A DNA stretch of 64,000 nt from NCBI GenBank assembly GCA_965203215.1, contig CBDBBY010000001.1:4030001-4094000 (forward strand). The letters run 5' to 3'. A program made the translations under genes and the position numbers. The notes under the pieces are model-generated. The model was given only the letters and a program-made list of their open reading frames with translations, did not search any database and had not been told where the DNA came from. Origin of the DNA: CBDBBY01 sp965203215. GTDB taxonomy: Bacteria; Pseudomonadota; Alphaproteobacteria; Rhodobacterales; Rhodobacteraceae. The number at the start of each line of letters is the position of its first letter. The stretch's first letter is position 1. This document shows positions 17,747-26,758 of the stretch, one piece after another.

Positions 17747-18513
17747 GGGCCTGTCTATGCTAAATCATGCGCCATTTCGAAGACGGCGGCGAGGTTCAGG
17801 AAGCCCGGAAACGTCGCGCCGAGCTTGTCGAACCGCGTGAAGAGGGGCCGGCAGCCCTTGAATCTCCGGAACAGCCGTTCGATCTCGTTGCGAAACTTGC
17901 AGGTTTTCCGGTCGTACTCCCATTCGGCTTTCCGGTTCGCCTTCGGCGGCACGACCGGCGTCATTCCGAGGTCGCGGGCGAGTTGGCGGGTCTTGTCGCC
18001 CTCGCAGGCGCGGTCCGTCGCCGGAGGCGCGTTCGCGACCGGGACGGCCCAGCTCTCCGGCAGGGCGCGGCCTTCGGGCGCGTCTTTGGCCCGGACGCCG
18101 GACAGGCGGAAAATCATTGCCTGCCGGCCGCTTGCGGAGACCATGCGGTTCTTCACGTACCATCCGCCGCGCGAATTGCCGATGCTTTGCGGCCCGTTCG
18201 TCTTCCGCGCTCCGGTGCCGTCGAGGCCGAAGCAGTTCGCATCCTCGCCGGGCGCATGCAGTTTCCGAAGCGCTCCGGCAGGGCGCGCCGTTTGCAGCCT
18301 TCTCCAGGACGTACAGGACCGCATTGATGAAGACGATGTTGGGAATCCGCACGTTTCCGCGCTGAACCGGCAGGAAGGGGCGGATTTTGGCGCACTGTTT
18401 CGCCATGATCTGTTTCATGACTGTATGCCGCTCGATTTTTATGTCATTATAGACAGTCACTTAAGCATGGAATCAAGCAAAGCTCAAGCAAGAATTCTAG
18501 CGTAGACAGGCCC
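17747..18513 (-). mobile_element. IS5-type (IS427-like) insertion sequence, copy B, internally deleted
   Basis: Imperfect inverted repeats (GGGCCTGTCTATGCTAAATC at 17747 and, on the other strand, GGGCCTGTCTACGCTAGAAT ending at 18513) bound a 767-bp element oriented opposite to copy A. Each end is flanked by TA, within CTAG on both sides. The transposase frame (start 18418) opens MKQIMAKQCAKIRPFLPVQR but suffers an internal deletion and frameshift after VLYVLE. The downstream frame still encodes SRGGWYVKNRMVSASGRQAM and GMTPVVPPKANRKAEW. It is non-functional. Confidence 0.85.
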
Positions 18514-18750
18514 TAGTTCGATCTTGCTGCCTGTGGAAAGAATACGGATCCAGACACCTGATGCCTTTTTGCCTATGGAGATCCGTTTCCGTGTTTCTAA
18601 GTTCTCCCGCGAGTTGGCGGGCGCAGTCCGCCTCCGTAAGTCTGCCAATAGATCGCGACCGCGAAACTCCTGTGGCTCCGACCAGCTGAATCCGCACGGG
18701 ACTGCACTATTCCGGTGGAAAACTCTGTTCGCGGGTGATCAGGAATCTGA

Positions 18751-18776
18751 AATAATGTTGCGCGCGCAACATTATT
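18751..18776. promoter_or_regulatory. 26-bp perfect palindrome, probable operator upstream of hppD
   Basis: The sequence is a perfect inverted repeat whose left half is AATAATGTTGCGC. It lies 108 bp upstream of the hppD ATG. TTGC-N-GCAA-centred palindromes of this type are typical MarR-family operators, and a MarR-type gene lies convergently just after hppD. Binding by that protein is inferred. The 371-bp interval from the IS5 end at 18514 to the hppD start has no coding sequence that I recognise. Confidence 0.7.
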
Positions 18777-18884
18777 GACATAAATTGCGTGAAATCGGCG
18801 TTCCATCACTGAACATCCTTCAGAACCGCGGGCGTCATGCTCACACACGCCGCCAGTCGTTCTGGCAGTCAGCAGGAGATAGAC

Positions 18885-19991
18885 ATGGGACCCTTTCCAC
18901 ACAATGCGCCCAAAGCGAAGATCGACGAATACAATGTGGCCGGTACCGACGGTTTCGAGTTTGTCGAGTTCGCCCATCCAGACCCGGCCGCGCTGGACGA
19001 TTTATTCCGCCGGATGGGCTATGCCGAGGTTGCGCGCCACAAGTCGAAGGACATCGCGGTCTACCGGCAGGGCGGCATCAACTACCTCGTGAACCGTCAA
19101 CCGGATTCGCATGCCGCGGAGTTCACCGGGAAGCACGGTCCCTGCGCGCCGGCCATGGCGTGGCGGGTGGTCAACGCGCAGCACGCTCTCAAATGCGCCG
19201 CGGATTATGGTGCCGAGCCATATGAAGGCGGAGGAAAGTCAATCGACGCGCCCGCCGTGTTCGGGATCGGCGGATCGCTGCTCTACTTTATTGAAGATTA
19301 CGATGAAGGACGGTCGCCCTACGACAAGGACTTTGAATGGCTGAACGGGCGGGACCCGCGGCCCGGCGGTGCCGGATTCCATTATCTCGACCATCTCACG
19401 CACAATGTGATGCGCGGGAACATGGACACTTGGTACAAATTCTACTCCACCGCGTTCAACTTCAAAGAAATCAGGTTCTTCGACATCAAAGGGAAACTGA
19501 CCGGTCTTACCTCGCGGGCGCTTACCTCGCCCTGCGGCAAGATCAGGATTCCGATCAACGAGAGCTCGGACGAGAGCAGCCAGATCGAGGAGTACCTGCA
19601 AAAGTACAAAGGCGAAGGAATCCAGCACATCGCCGTCGGAACCGAGGATATTTACTCCTCCACTGACGAGATCGGCGACAATGGAATTAGCTTCATGCCT
19701 CCGCCGCACTCCGTCTACTACGAGCGGTCGCGCGACCGCGTAAAGGAGCATCAGGAGCCGCTGGAACGGATGAAGAAGCATGGCATTTTGATCGACGGCG
19801 AAGGCGTTGTCGGCGGCGGCGTGACGCGCATCCTGCTGCAGATATTCTCCAAGACCGTGATCGGGCCGATCTTTTTCGAGTTCATCCAGAGGAAAGGCGA
19901 CGACGGTTTCGGGGAAGGCAACTTCCGCGCGCTGTTCGAGTCGATCGAGGAGGATCAGATCCGGCGCGGCGTCCTCAAGAAAGCCAGCTGA
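18885..19991 (+). CDS. hppD: 4-hydroxyphenylpyruvate dioxygenase
   Basis: The 368-residue protein consists of two vicinal-oxygen-chelate domains. The iron ligands of the family are visible: H170 in LDHLTHNV, H248 in GEGIQHIAVG and E332 in FFEFIQRKGD. It converts 4-hydroxyphenylpyruvate to homogentisate in tyrosine degradation or toward plastoquinone- and pyomelanin-type products. The ATG at 18885 is preferred because AGGAG sits seven bases upstream, although in-frame starts exist at 18837. No homogentisate dioxygenase gene is nearby. Confidence 0.95.
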   Translation: MGPFPHNAPKAKIDEYNVAGTDGFEFVEFAHPDPAALDDLFRRMGYAEVARHKSKDIAVYRQGGINYLVNRQPDSHAAEFTGKHGPCAPAMAWRVVNAQHALKCAADYGAEPYEGGGKSIDAPAVFGIGGSLLYFIEDYDEGRSPYDKDFEWLNGRDPRPGGAGFHYLDHLTHNVMRGNMDTWYKFYSTAFNFKEIRFFDIKGKLTGLTSRALTSPCGKIRIPINESSDESSQIEEYLQKYKGEGIQHIAVGTEDIYSSTDEIGDNGISFMPPPHSVYYERSRDRVKEHQEPLERMKKHGILIDGEGVVGGGVTRILLQIFSKTVIGPIFFEFIQRKGDDGFGEGNFRALFESIEEDQIRRGVLKKAS

Positions 19992-20007
19992 ACGGAGCGC
20001 CTCTCCG

Positions 20008-20688
20008 CTATCGCGGGAACAGCTCGGACAAGCGATTCAGTGAATCCATGAGAGCCTTGCGACGTTCTTCGCCGAGGCACTCGTCGAGAGCCCGGCTCCG
20101 GTCGCCGAACGCAGGGTTGATCCGTTCGAGAATCTCCAAGCCCGCCTTCTTCGCAACGACCAGCTTTTTGCGCCGGTTTCCGCCATCGGACCGGAATTCG
20201 ACCAAGCCTCGCCGCTCCAGATCTGCCGCCGTTCGACCTATTTGCGCCCTTCCGATTGCACAGAAGCGGCTGATGTCAGATATCGAGATCTCCCCGAAAG
20301 CCTCAATGACTACGAGCATCCGGTATGCGGTAAGGGTCAGGGACGTGCCTGCGAGGAGCGTGGCGGCCTGATGGTCAAGGCGCCTGCTGAGAACAGAAAG
20401 CCTGAAAGTCAGGAGCTCCTCAAGCGCCTGCACGTTTTCCTGCCGGGCTTCCGGAACCCTTGATACCAGCGATTTCATTTGCCTGAATGCGAGACTTGCT
20501 TGCCGCGCACGTAATATCATATCCGCCGCCGCTGCAAATCCGCCCGACCTTTCAAACGCCATCGCCTTCGCAGTTCGTGCCAGCTCCGGGACGTCCCATG
20601 CCGACTTGAACTGACGTTGCCACCCGTAAATGGAAAGCGATAGGTCGATATACTGAACGAATGAATGCCATTGCAAAATTGCGTTCAT
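20008..20688 (-). CDS. MarR-family transcriptional regulator
   Basis: The C-terminal 150 residues form a MarR winged helix: LTAYRMLVVIEAFGEISISD, then FCAIGRAQIGRTAADLERRG and a wing with SDGGNRRKKLVVAKKAG. The frame is open further upstream (starts at 20745, 20688 and 20478 are possible). The family length of about 155 residues favours 20478, but the extra N-terminal region looks coding, so 20688 is given. It converges on hppD and diverges from an EamA gene, and may bind the palindrome at 18751-18776. Confidence 0.82.
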   Translation of the reverse strand: MNAILQWHSFVQYIDLSLSIYGWQRQFKSAWDVPELARTAKAMAFERSGGFAAAADMILRARQASLAFRQMKSLVSRVPEARQENVQALEELLTFRLSVLSRRLDHQAATLLAGTSLTLTAYRMLVVIEAFGEISISDISRFCAIGRAQIGRTAADLERRGLVEFRSDGGNRRKKLVVAKKAGLEILERINPAFGDRSRALDECLGEERRKALMDSLNRLSELFPR

Positions 20689-20729
20689 GCTATTCACTTC
20701 GCAGCGACGATCAGTCTCGGAATTAAGAT

Positions 20730-21623
20730 ATGTTTCCATTTGCAATGGGCGCGCTGAGTGCCGGATCGCTTGGAATTGCAGATTTCATCGCCAGCCAAAG
20801 TTCCGAGAAACTCGGAGCAGCTCGTGCATTGGGAGGCATGCTGCTGGTCAGCTCGATTGCATTGACGGTCGCGATGATCGCCAATGAAGGATTTGCGCCG
20901 CTTCTGCAGCATGAATCTCTAGTCGGAAACGCGCTTGCCGCTGCGCACGGTTCGGTTATGGCAATTGCTCTGTTGTTGTTTTTTTACGCAATGTCCGTGG
21001 GCAAGATCAGCGTTGTGGCTCCTATCATCGCGGCTCATCCGGCATTTGTCGTCGTGTTTTATGCTATCAAAGGAACGCCTTTCGCGTTCATCCAGATCGT
21101 CGCCATTGCAGGCATTCTGATCGGTGTCGGATTGGTGGCAGGGTTCGGCCAGGACCAGAACACTTCGACTGCGTCCAACAAGATCTATTCTTCCGCGCGC
21201 AGGGTCGTGCTTGTCTCGGCTGCGGCCAGCCTGATCTACGGCATTGCCATCATACTGTTGCAGGAGGCTTCGCTTAGGATCGACGATTTGCAGGTGCTCT
21301 GGTTCGGTCGAGTTACCGGTCTTTTAACAGTAGCGGCAATCCTGATCATTCGTGGATCGGCAATTTCCGGCGTTTCCATGAAATGGTTGAGTGTTTTCGT
21401 CGTTCACGGCCTTCTCGATTCTGGCGGACTGCTGTTTATTCTATTGGGTACGAATGGCGGCGCCAGCAATGCGATCACGGTTGTCGTTGCCTCAACCTTT
21501 CCGGTTGTGACTGTCGGTTTGGCGGCCCTGATTCTCAAGGAACGCATCAGCTCTTGGCAGATCATTGGCGCGGCTTCGGTGTTCGTGTTCGCGGCAATCC
21601 TTGTCGGAGCAGCGGCAAGCTAA
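20730..21623 (+). CDS. EamA/DMT-family membrane transporter
   Basis: The 297-residue protein has about ten hydrophobic segments in two EamA repeats (about 5-140 and 155-295). The ends of the repeats carry PFAFIQIVAIAGILIGVGLV and ERISSWQIIGAASVFVFAAI. It is divergent from the MarR gene and ends just before the convergent molybdenum-hydroxylase operon. Export of an aromatic or amino-acid metabolite under MarR control is plausible but unproven. Confidence 0.88.
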   Translation: MFPFAMGALSAGSLGIADFIASQSSEKLGAARALGGMLLVSSIALTVAMIANEGFAPLLQHESLVGNALAAAHGSVMAIALLLFFYAMSVGKISVVAPIIAAHPAFVVVFYAIKGTPFAFIQIVAIAGILIGVGLVAGFGQDQNTSTASNKIYSSARRVVLVSAAASLIYGIAIILLQEASLRIDDLQVLWFGRVTGLLTVAAILIIRGSAISGVSMKWLSVFVVHGLLDSGGLLFILLGTNGGASNAITVVVASTFPVVTVGLAALILKERISSWQIIGAASVFVFAAILVGAAAS

Positions 21624-21636
21624 ATTGAGCAGCGGA

Positions 21637-21676
21637 ACAAAAAAATGCCTGCATCCGGGCGCAAAAGGAGGATGCA
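21637..21676 (-). terminator. Rho-independent terminator of the leftward xanthine-dehydrogenase-type operon
   Basis: On the minus strand a 7-bp stem TGCATCC (21670-21676) / GGATGCA (21650-21656) is followed by GGCA and a run of seven T. It sits about 50 bp after the stop of the large-subunit gene. It may also weakly serve the plus-strand EamA gene, but the T-run is on the minus-strand side. Confidence 0.65.
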
Positions 21677-21724
21677 CGCAGATCTTGGGCGTCGGCAGCG
21701 GAATCTAATTGCTTCCAATAGTTC

Positions 21725-24082
21725 TTAGCGTTTGCCAGCCGCATTCAGCGCCGCGACAACGCGCTCCGGCGTCATCGGCATGTCGATCCAGACGCCTGTC
21801 GCGTTGTGCACTGCCTGAGCAACGGCCGAGATGCCTGCGGCGATCGGAGATTCCCCCGCCCCGCGCGCGCCGAATGGGCCGACCGGATCCGGGTCTTCGA
21901 CGAAATACACTTCAGCTTTGTGCGGGAAGTCCGCGCAGCGCAGCAACTTGTAATCCAGCAAATTGCCGTTTTTGACCGCGCCGTTTTCCTCGTCGAAAAC
22001 CAAATGCTCGTAAATCGCGAAACCCGCGCCGCAGGTCGCGGCGCCGATAACCTGGTTCTTCAAAACCTGCGGATTTACGACTGTGCCGCTGTCTTGCACG
22101 CAAACGAAATCCAAAAGCTTGATCTGGCCAGTCTCAATATCGACCTCGACTTCGCAGAACTGCGCGCCGAACTGGCGGGCAAAAGTCGTGGAAGGCGGCA
22201 TCGGCACCCGCGGGCTGCCGGTGATAGAAGATGTCTGCCCCAGCGTTTCCGATCTCAGTTCTTGCAGGATATCCGAGAACGGGATGCGCTGATTGTGCTT
22301 GTTCGGGTCGCTGTGCACCACTTCGCCGCTGTCGACGTCCAGTTCCGACGGGTCCGCGCCGTCGAAAAACTCGCGCGCAGCGATCGCCAGCAACTGGTTC
22401 TTCACGTCGCGCCCCGCCTCGCGGGTGGCCCATCCGGTGCGGTACATGGTCGACGAAGCCAGCGACCCGTGGTTCCAAGGACAGCTGTCGGTGTCGCCGG
22501 TTTCAATCGCAACCCGGTCCAGCGTCAGACCCAATTCCTCGGCCACAACCATTGCCTGCGTTGTTTCGGCCCCTGCACCCTGCCGACCGACGGCGCAATG
22601 CACCTTGACCGATCCGTCGGGATTCATGCGGACCATCGAGTTTGATGCGCCTTCGAACTCGACTCCGCAGACATGGGCTCCAGTGCCGACGCCGACGCCG
22701 CGCCGGATGGGACCGTCGGAATGGGTCGGCGCGGCCCAGCCTTTCCAACGGTTTTTCCATTCGAATTTTTCCGAACCTAGTTCCAGCAAGGCGCGGGTTC
22801 CGCCCGACGACAGCTTGAACAGTTCGGGCCAATCCTTGCGCAGATGCTCGGGCACGCTGTCGATGTAGTCGTCGACTCCGCCCTTGAGATTGTCGCGGCT
22901 GTGCTGCATCCGCAGCTCATCGCCGGCGACGATCTGGTTCTTGATGCGGAAATCGACCGGATCCATGCCGACCTTTTCGGCAAGCCGGTCGGCGCAGCGC
23001 TCCACGCTTGCGCCCAGCGTGCAGTCGCCCACGCCGCGCATGCAACCCGCAGTAAGCATGTTGGTGTTGATGCCGTGGATTTTGTAGTCGCCGTGTCCGT
23101 TCTTGCCCCACATATCGACGCAGAAGAAGCCCACATCGTCCTTGAAGCCGTACCCGCCGTTGTCGATCAGATGATCGAATTCAAAGAAGGTCAGCGTTCC
23201 GTCCGCCTTGCAGCCCATCGCGCCGCGCGTGCGCTCCTGATGGCGGCGTTTGACGGTGACCATGCACTCTTCGTTGTCCAGTTCAATCTTGACCGGACGA
23301 TGCATTTTCTGGGCCAGCAGCACTGTGATGATCATGAAGTTGTTGGACCACCACTGGCCGAAAGAACTGCCGCTCGGAAGCGCTTGGACGCGAATGTTCG
23401 ACAGCGGAATTCCAAGAGCCTCGTGGACGCCGTCGCGCAGCTCGCTCGGTGTCTGCGACGAGGTGATGACATTCACCTTGTCGCTTATCCATTCCGCGAT
23501 GCAAGCATTGCGGCCCAGCGGCGCATATTGCTGGCTTTCATAGAAAATGTCGCACTCGACCATTTGATCGGCTTGCGCCCGGCCGGCTGAAACATCGCCC
23601 CAGGACACGCCGTAATGTGGGCGCTCATTGCCCTCGACGCGAATCTGCGGAGCGTCCGGTTTGCGCGCCTCTTCCATGTCGAACACGGCTGGCAGCAGCT
23701 CGTATTCGATCTCGACCAGTTCCGCGGCGCGTTCCGCCGCTTCAGGCGAGGTTGCCGCAACGGCCGCCATGTCGTCGCCCACAAACCGCCCTACGCCGTC
23801 CAAGACCTTCCCGCGATAATTGAACCAGGCGGCCTCCCAATCGTTCTGCGGCACATCTTCGTGGGTCAGAATGCCGATATATCCTGGGACCTCCTCGGCC
23901 CTGCCGGTATCGATCCGGGTGATGCGGGCATGCGGATGCGGGCAGCGCACGATCTTGCCATGCAGCATGTTCTGCACCTCGTAATCCACGCCATATCGGA
24001 TGGTGCCTGTGACTTTCTCGACCGCGTCCTTGACGTGCAGCCCATGACCTACGACTTTGAAATCTTTCTGATATCGTCCCAT
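21725..24082 (-). CDS. Molybdenum hydroxylase large subunit (xanthine dehydrogenase/CoxL family)
   Basis: The 785-residue protein has the aldehyde oxidase/xanthine dehydrogenase a/b-hammerhead domain (about 15-120) and molybdopterin-binding domains to the C-terminus. The catalytic glutamate is visible in GARGAGESPIAAGISAVAQA. The AYRCSFR active-site loop of true carbon-monoxide dehydrogenase is absent, so it is not CODH. Such enzymes hydroxylate N-heterocycles or aldehydes using water. It is last in an operon of small and medium subunits with an ABC importer upstream, suggesting an imported substrate. Confidence 0.92.
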   Translation of the reverse strand: MGRYQKDFKVVGHGLHVKDAVEKVTGTIRYGVDYEVQNMLHGKIVRCPHPHARITRIDTGRAEEVPGYIGILTHEDVPQNDWEAAWFNYRGKVLDGVGRFVGDDMAAVAATSPEAAERAAELVEIEYELLPAVFDMEEARKPDAPQIRVEGNERPHYGVSWGDVSAGRAQADQMVECDIFYESQQYAPLGRNACIAEWISDKVNVITSSQTPSELRDGVHEALGIPLSNIRVQALPSGSSFGQWWSNNFMIITVLLAQKMHRPVKIELDNEECMVTVKRRHQERTRGAMGCKADGTLTFFEFDHLIDNGGYGFKDDVGFFCVDMWGKNGHGDYKIHGINTNMLTAGCMRGVGDCTLGASVERCADRLAEKVGMDPVDFRIKNQIVAGDELRMQHSRDNLKGGVDDYIDSVPEHLRKDWPELFKLSSGGTRALLELGSEKFEWKNRWKGWAAPTHSDGPIRRGVGVGTGAHVCGVEFEGASNSMVRMNPDGSVKVHCAVGRQGAGAETTQAMVVAEELGLTLDRVAIETGDTDSCPWNHGSLASSTMYRTGWATREAGRDVKNQLLAIAAREFFDGADPSELDVDSGEVVHSDPNKHNQRIPFSDILQELRSETLGQTSSITGSPRVPMPPSTTFARQFGAQFCEVEVDIETGQIKLLDFVCVQDSGTVVNPQVLKNQVIGAATCGAGFAIYEHLVFDEENGAVKNGNLLDYKLLRCADFPHKAEVYFVEDPDPVGPFGARGAGESPIAAGISAVAQAVHNATGVWIDMPMTPERVVAALNAAGKR

Positions 24083-24124
24083 TTCGTCCTCCCGCCCTTC
24101 GGGGCGCTTTAATTCTTTGTTGTC

Positions 24125-24598
24125 TCAGGCAGGCTGCTTTGCGCGCGGCGCATCGGCCGCGCGAAGAACGGCCTTGACGATGTAGGGGTAGGCGCCGCAC
24201 CGGCAGATATTGCCGCTCATGCCCACCGCGACTTCATCGGCTGTGGGGTTCGGGTTTTCCTTCAGGAATGCCTTGGCGCTGAGGATCAGACCGGGCGTGC
24301 AGAAACCGCACTGGAATCCCTGCTCCTCGATGAACGCCTGCTGAACCGGATCCAGTTTGTCGCCGTCGGCCAGACCTTCGATGGTGGTGATCTCGTGTCC
24401 TTCGGCCTGCGGCGCCAGCATCAGGCACGCGGTCACCGGCTCACCGTCCATCAGGACGGTGCATGATCCGCATTCGCCTTCGGCGCAGGACACGCGCGTG
24501 CCGATCAAACCCAGATCGATGCGCAAGGCGTCGGCAAGCGTCCGGTCTCCGCGATCGCTAATTTCCATATTGCGCCCATTGACCCTGAGAACCGTCAT
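24125..24598 (-). CDS. Molybdenum hydroxylase [2Fe-2S] small subunit
   Basis: The 157-residue protein carries both iron-sulfur motifs of the family: CAEGECGSCTVLMDG in the plant-type ferredoxin domain, and CGFCTPGLILSAKAFL with NICRCGAYPYIVKAV in the helical domain. It passes electrons from the molybdenum centre to the flavin subunit. Its start overlaps the medium-subunit stop by four bases, so the two are co-translated. Confidence 0.95.
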   Translation of the reverse strand: MTVLRVNGRNMEISDRGDRTLADALRIDLGLIGTRVSCAEGECGSCTVLMDGEPVTACLMLAPQAEGHEITTIEGLADGDKLDPVQQAFIEEQGFQCGFCTPGLILSAKAFLKENPNPTADEVAVGMSGNICRCGAYPYIVKAVLRAADAPRAKQPA

Positions 24599-25482
24599 TG
24601 CAGGGTGCCTCCGTGTTTGATGATTGCGTCTTCAAGAGCGCGACGAACCATGACCTCGAGCATGTTCCGCCGATACCCGGCCGAGGCCCGCACATCCGTG
24701 ATCGGCTTGGAGCGTTTGGCGGCGATGGCCGCCGCGTTGGCCAGATCGTCGCGCGTCACGTCCGCCAGCGTCTTGCCTTGAAGCGCAGAGGAGGCATCCG
24801 GCGCGTCCAGAATCACGGGCGCCACCGCGCCCATTCCGATCCCAACTTTGGAGATGACGCCGTCGCTGCCGACCGTGACAGCCGCGGATCCGTTGACCAG
24901 CGCGATGTCGACGACAGTTCGATCAATCCGCCGGTACGATCCTTGGACGTCCCCGTCCGCCGGCAAGGGAATGACCACCTCCTGCAGCAGTTCCGCCGCG
25001 CCCAGATCGGTCCGGTTCACGCCCGTGAAGAAATCGACCGCCGCAACCTCGCGGGTGCCGTCCGCACCTAAAATAACCATGCGCGCGTCCAGCGCGACGA
25101 AAGCCGGACTCAGATCGGCGGCAGGAGACGCGTTGCACATGTTGCCGCCGACAGTTGCCAAGGTGCGGGTCTGCGGAGTGCACATCAGCTTGGTGATGTC
25201 GCTCAGCATCGCAAGGATATGATGCCGGCCGTCGGATCGTTCCAAAGCGGCCAGCGAGGCCATCGCGCCGATCCGGATCGCATCGGATTCCACGGCGATG
25301 AAATCCAGATGGCTCAGTCCGCGGATGTCGATGCAGATCTTGGGCGCCACGATTTCCCGCTGCCAGTGCAGGGTCATATCGGTGCCGCCCGCCCAGATCC
25401 CGGCGTCGTTCCCATATTGCGCCAGCAATGTGATCGCTTCGCCGGGACTGTTGGCGCGCTGATATGTAAAGCGTGATTTCAT
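24595..25482 (-). CDS. Molybdenum hydroxylase FAD-binding medium subunit
   Basis: The 295-residue protein has the FAD-binding pattern of CoxM/xanthine dehydrogenase medium subunits: AGGTDMTLHW near residue 32 and TVGGNMCNASPAADLSPA near residue 112. It accepts electrons from the [2Fe-2S] subunit. Order here is medium, small, large on the minus strand, following the ABC importer genes. The next upstream gene ends about 90 bp away. Confidence 0.93.
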   Translation of the reverse strand: MKSRFTYQRANSPGEAITLLAQYGNDAGIWAGGTDMTLHWQREIVAPKICIDIRGLSHLDFIAVESDAIRIGAMASLAALERSDGRHHILAMLSDITKLMCTPQTRTLATVGGNMCNASPAADLSPAFVALDARMVILGADGTREVAAVDFFTGVNRTDLGAAELLQEVVIPLPADGDVQGSYRRIDRTVVDIALVNGSAAVTVGSDGVISKVGIGMGAVAPVILDAPDASSALQGKTLADVTRDDLANAAAIAAKRSKPITDVRASAGYRRNMLEVMVRRALEDAIIKHGGTLQ

Positions 25483-25571
25483 GTCTCAGCCCGTAACTGT
25501 TGGTCTGTCCCGCCTGAATCCGGATTCAGGCAAATCGCCGGGGCGTTTCCGCCCCGGCAGCCGCGAAATAT

Positions 25572-26717
25572 TCAAATCGGCAAACGGCCCACCCACCTGT
25601 TCGAGACGTACTGTTCGTCGTACTTCTCATTCGACAGCCACTCGATGATGGACGGGTCGATGCCTTCTTCGGCGGGAGTGATCGTGTCGATGACGCCGGC
25701 CTCCTGATAAACATCGCCGAAGAGCGTCCATGTCGCGTAAAGGTAGCCCGGTTCGCAATCATTGTCGGACCCGACCAGAGCGCCCCATCCGCTGGGTTCG
25801 CCATCAGGCTGCGGCGCCTCAGCCGGAATGGATGCGCATAGCGGACGCCCCTCGCCCATGCCGAGCGCGCCCTTGTTCTGATCGATGTTCAACATCACCG
25901 CGCCGGCCTGCGTCAGGCGGACGTCCGCTTCGGGCCAATCGAGACCTTCGGCGACGATCGCATTGCCTTCGGCGGGGTTCTGCTTCCACCAATCGACCGC
26001 TTCGAACCAGGCGCGGAGCGCTTCGCGGGCCACCTCCGGATTTTCTTCCAGCCACGACGAGCTGCAGGCGATGGAATCCGAAACTAGACCGCGCTCGTAC
26101 GTCTTGTCGGTGAATGTGCTCTTCAGAACATGCGCTCCTTCGCGTTGCGCCGACTGGGTCGAGAACGGAATGAAATTCACATCGACATCCAGCGCGCCGG
26201 ATGAAAACGCCGCCGCCGCATCCTGAGGAAGCATGATCGAATGGTTGGCGCCGTCCAGCGGAATGCCGTTCTTCTTCAGCGTCAGCAACATCCACATATG
26301 GTTGAGAAAGCCGTAGTCGGCGGCATAGGTCTTGCCCTCCAGATCGGCCTCGGACTGGATTGATCCGTCGACCACCATTTCATCGAGGCCGTACGACATC
26401 AGCGGCACGGCCACGTGCTTGACCGGCACGCCTGCCGAGACCGTCACGACCGTGCTGTCCATCGTCGTCATCATGCATTGGATGTCTCCGCTGACCAAGC
26501 CGGCGTTGCGGGCGGTGATGTCCTCGATGATCTTGACCTCGATATCGATGTCCTCGGCCATCCCCATTTCCTTGGCGATGAACCAAGGTCCGTAGACCGA
26601 CACCGACAGCATCGTCACGGTGAATTTCTCTTGGGCCAACGCCGCTCCGCTCGTCGCGGCGAACACCGCCGCCGCAGTCGCAAGGCCGCCGGCCAATTTT
26701 CCGCTGGATATTCTCAT
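25572..26717 (-). CDS. ABC importer substrate-binding protein (NMT1/SsuA-like)
   Basis: The 381-residue protein has a signal peptide (LAGGLATAAAVFAATSGAALA, cleavage near AQE) and an NMT1/SsuA-like body: SVSVYGPWFIAKEMGMAEDI near the N-terminus and LPQDAAAAFSSGALDV in the middle. AAGGAGGG lies seven bases before ATG 26717, so the longer open frame upstream is spurious. It would bind the substrate for the ABC ATPase and permease encoded upstream. The long C-terminus with several Cys and Trp residues does not reveal the ligand. Confidence 0.9.
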   Translation of the reverse strand: MRISSGKLAGGLATAAAVFAATSGAALAQEKFTVTMLSVSVYGPWFIAKEMGMAEDIDIEVKIIEDITARNAGLVSGDIQCMMTTMDSTVVTVSAGVPVKHVAVPLMSYGLDEMVVDGSIQSEADLEGKTYAADYGFLNHMWMLLTLKKNGIPLDGANHSIMLPQDAAAAFSSGALDVDVNFIPFSTQSAQREGAHVLKSTFTDKTYERGLVSDSIACSSSWLEENPEVAREALRAWFEAVDWWKQNPAEGNAIVAEGLDWPEADVRLTQAGAVMLNIDQNKGALGMGEGRPLCASIPAEAPQPDGEPSGWGALVGSDNDCEPGYLYATWTLFGDVYQEAGVIDTITPAEEGIDPSIIEWLSNEKYDEQYVSNRWVGRLPI

Positions 26718-26758
26718 TGATTCCCTCCTTTGCGCGGCGGACCGTTCCGCCTGGTTGC

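Noticed and set aside
17528..18505. A 325-codon plus-strand frame spanning the IS30 remnant and IS5 copy B
   Set aside because: It crosses an IS boundary and is antisense to transposase fragments.
21725..24082. Carbon-monoxide dehydrogenase large subunit (coxL)
   Set aside because: The AYRCSFR active-site loop of form I CODH was not found.
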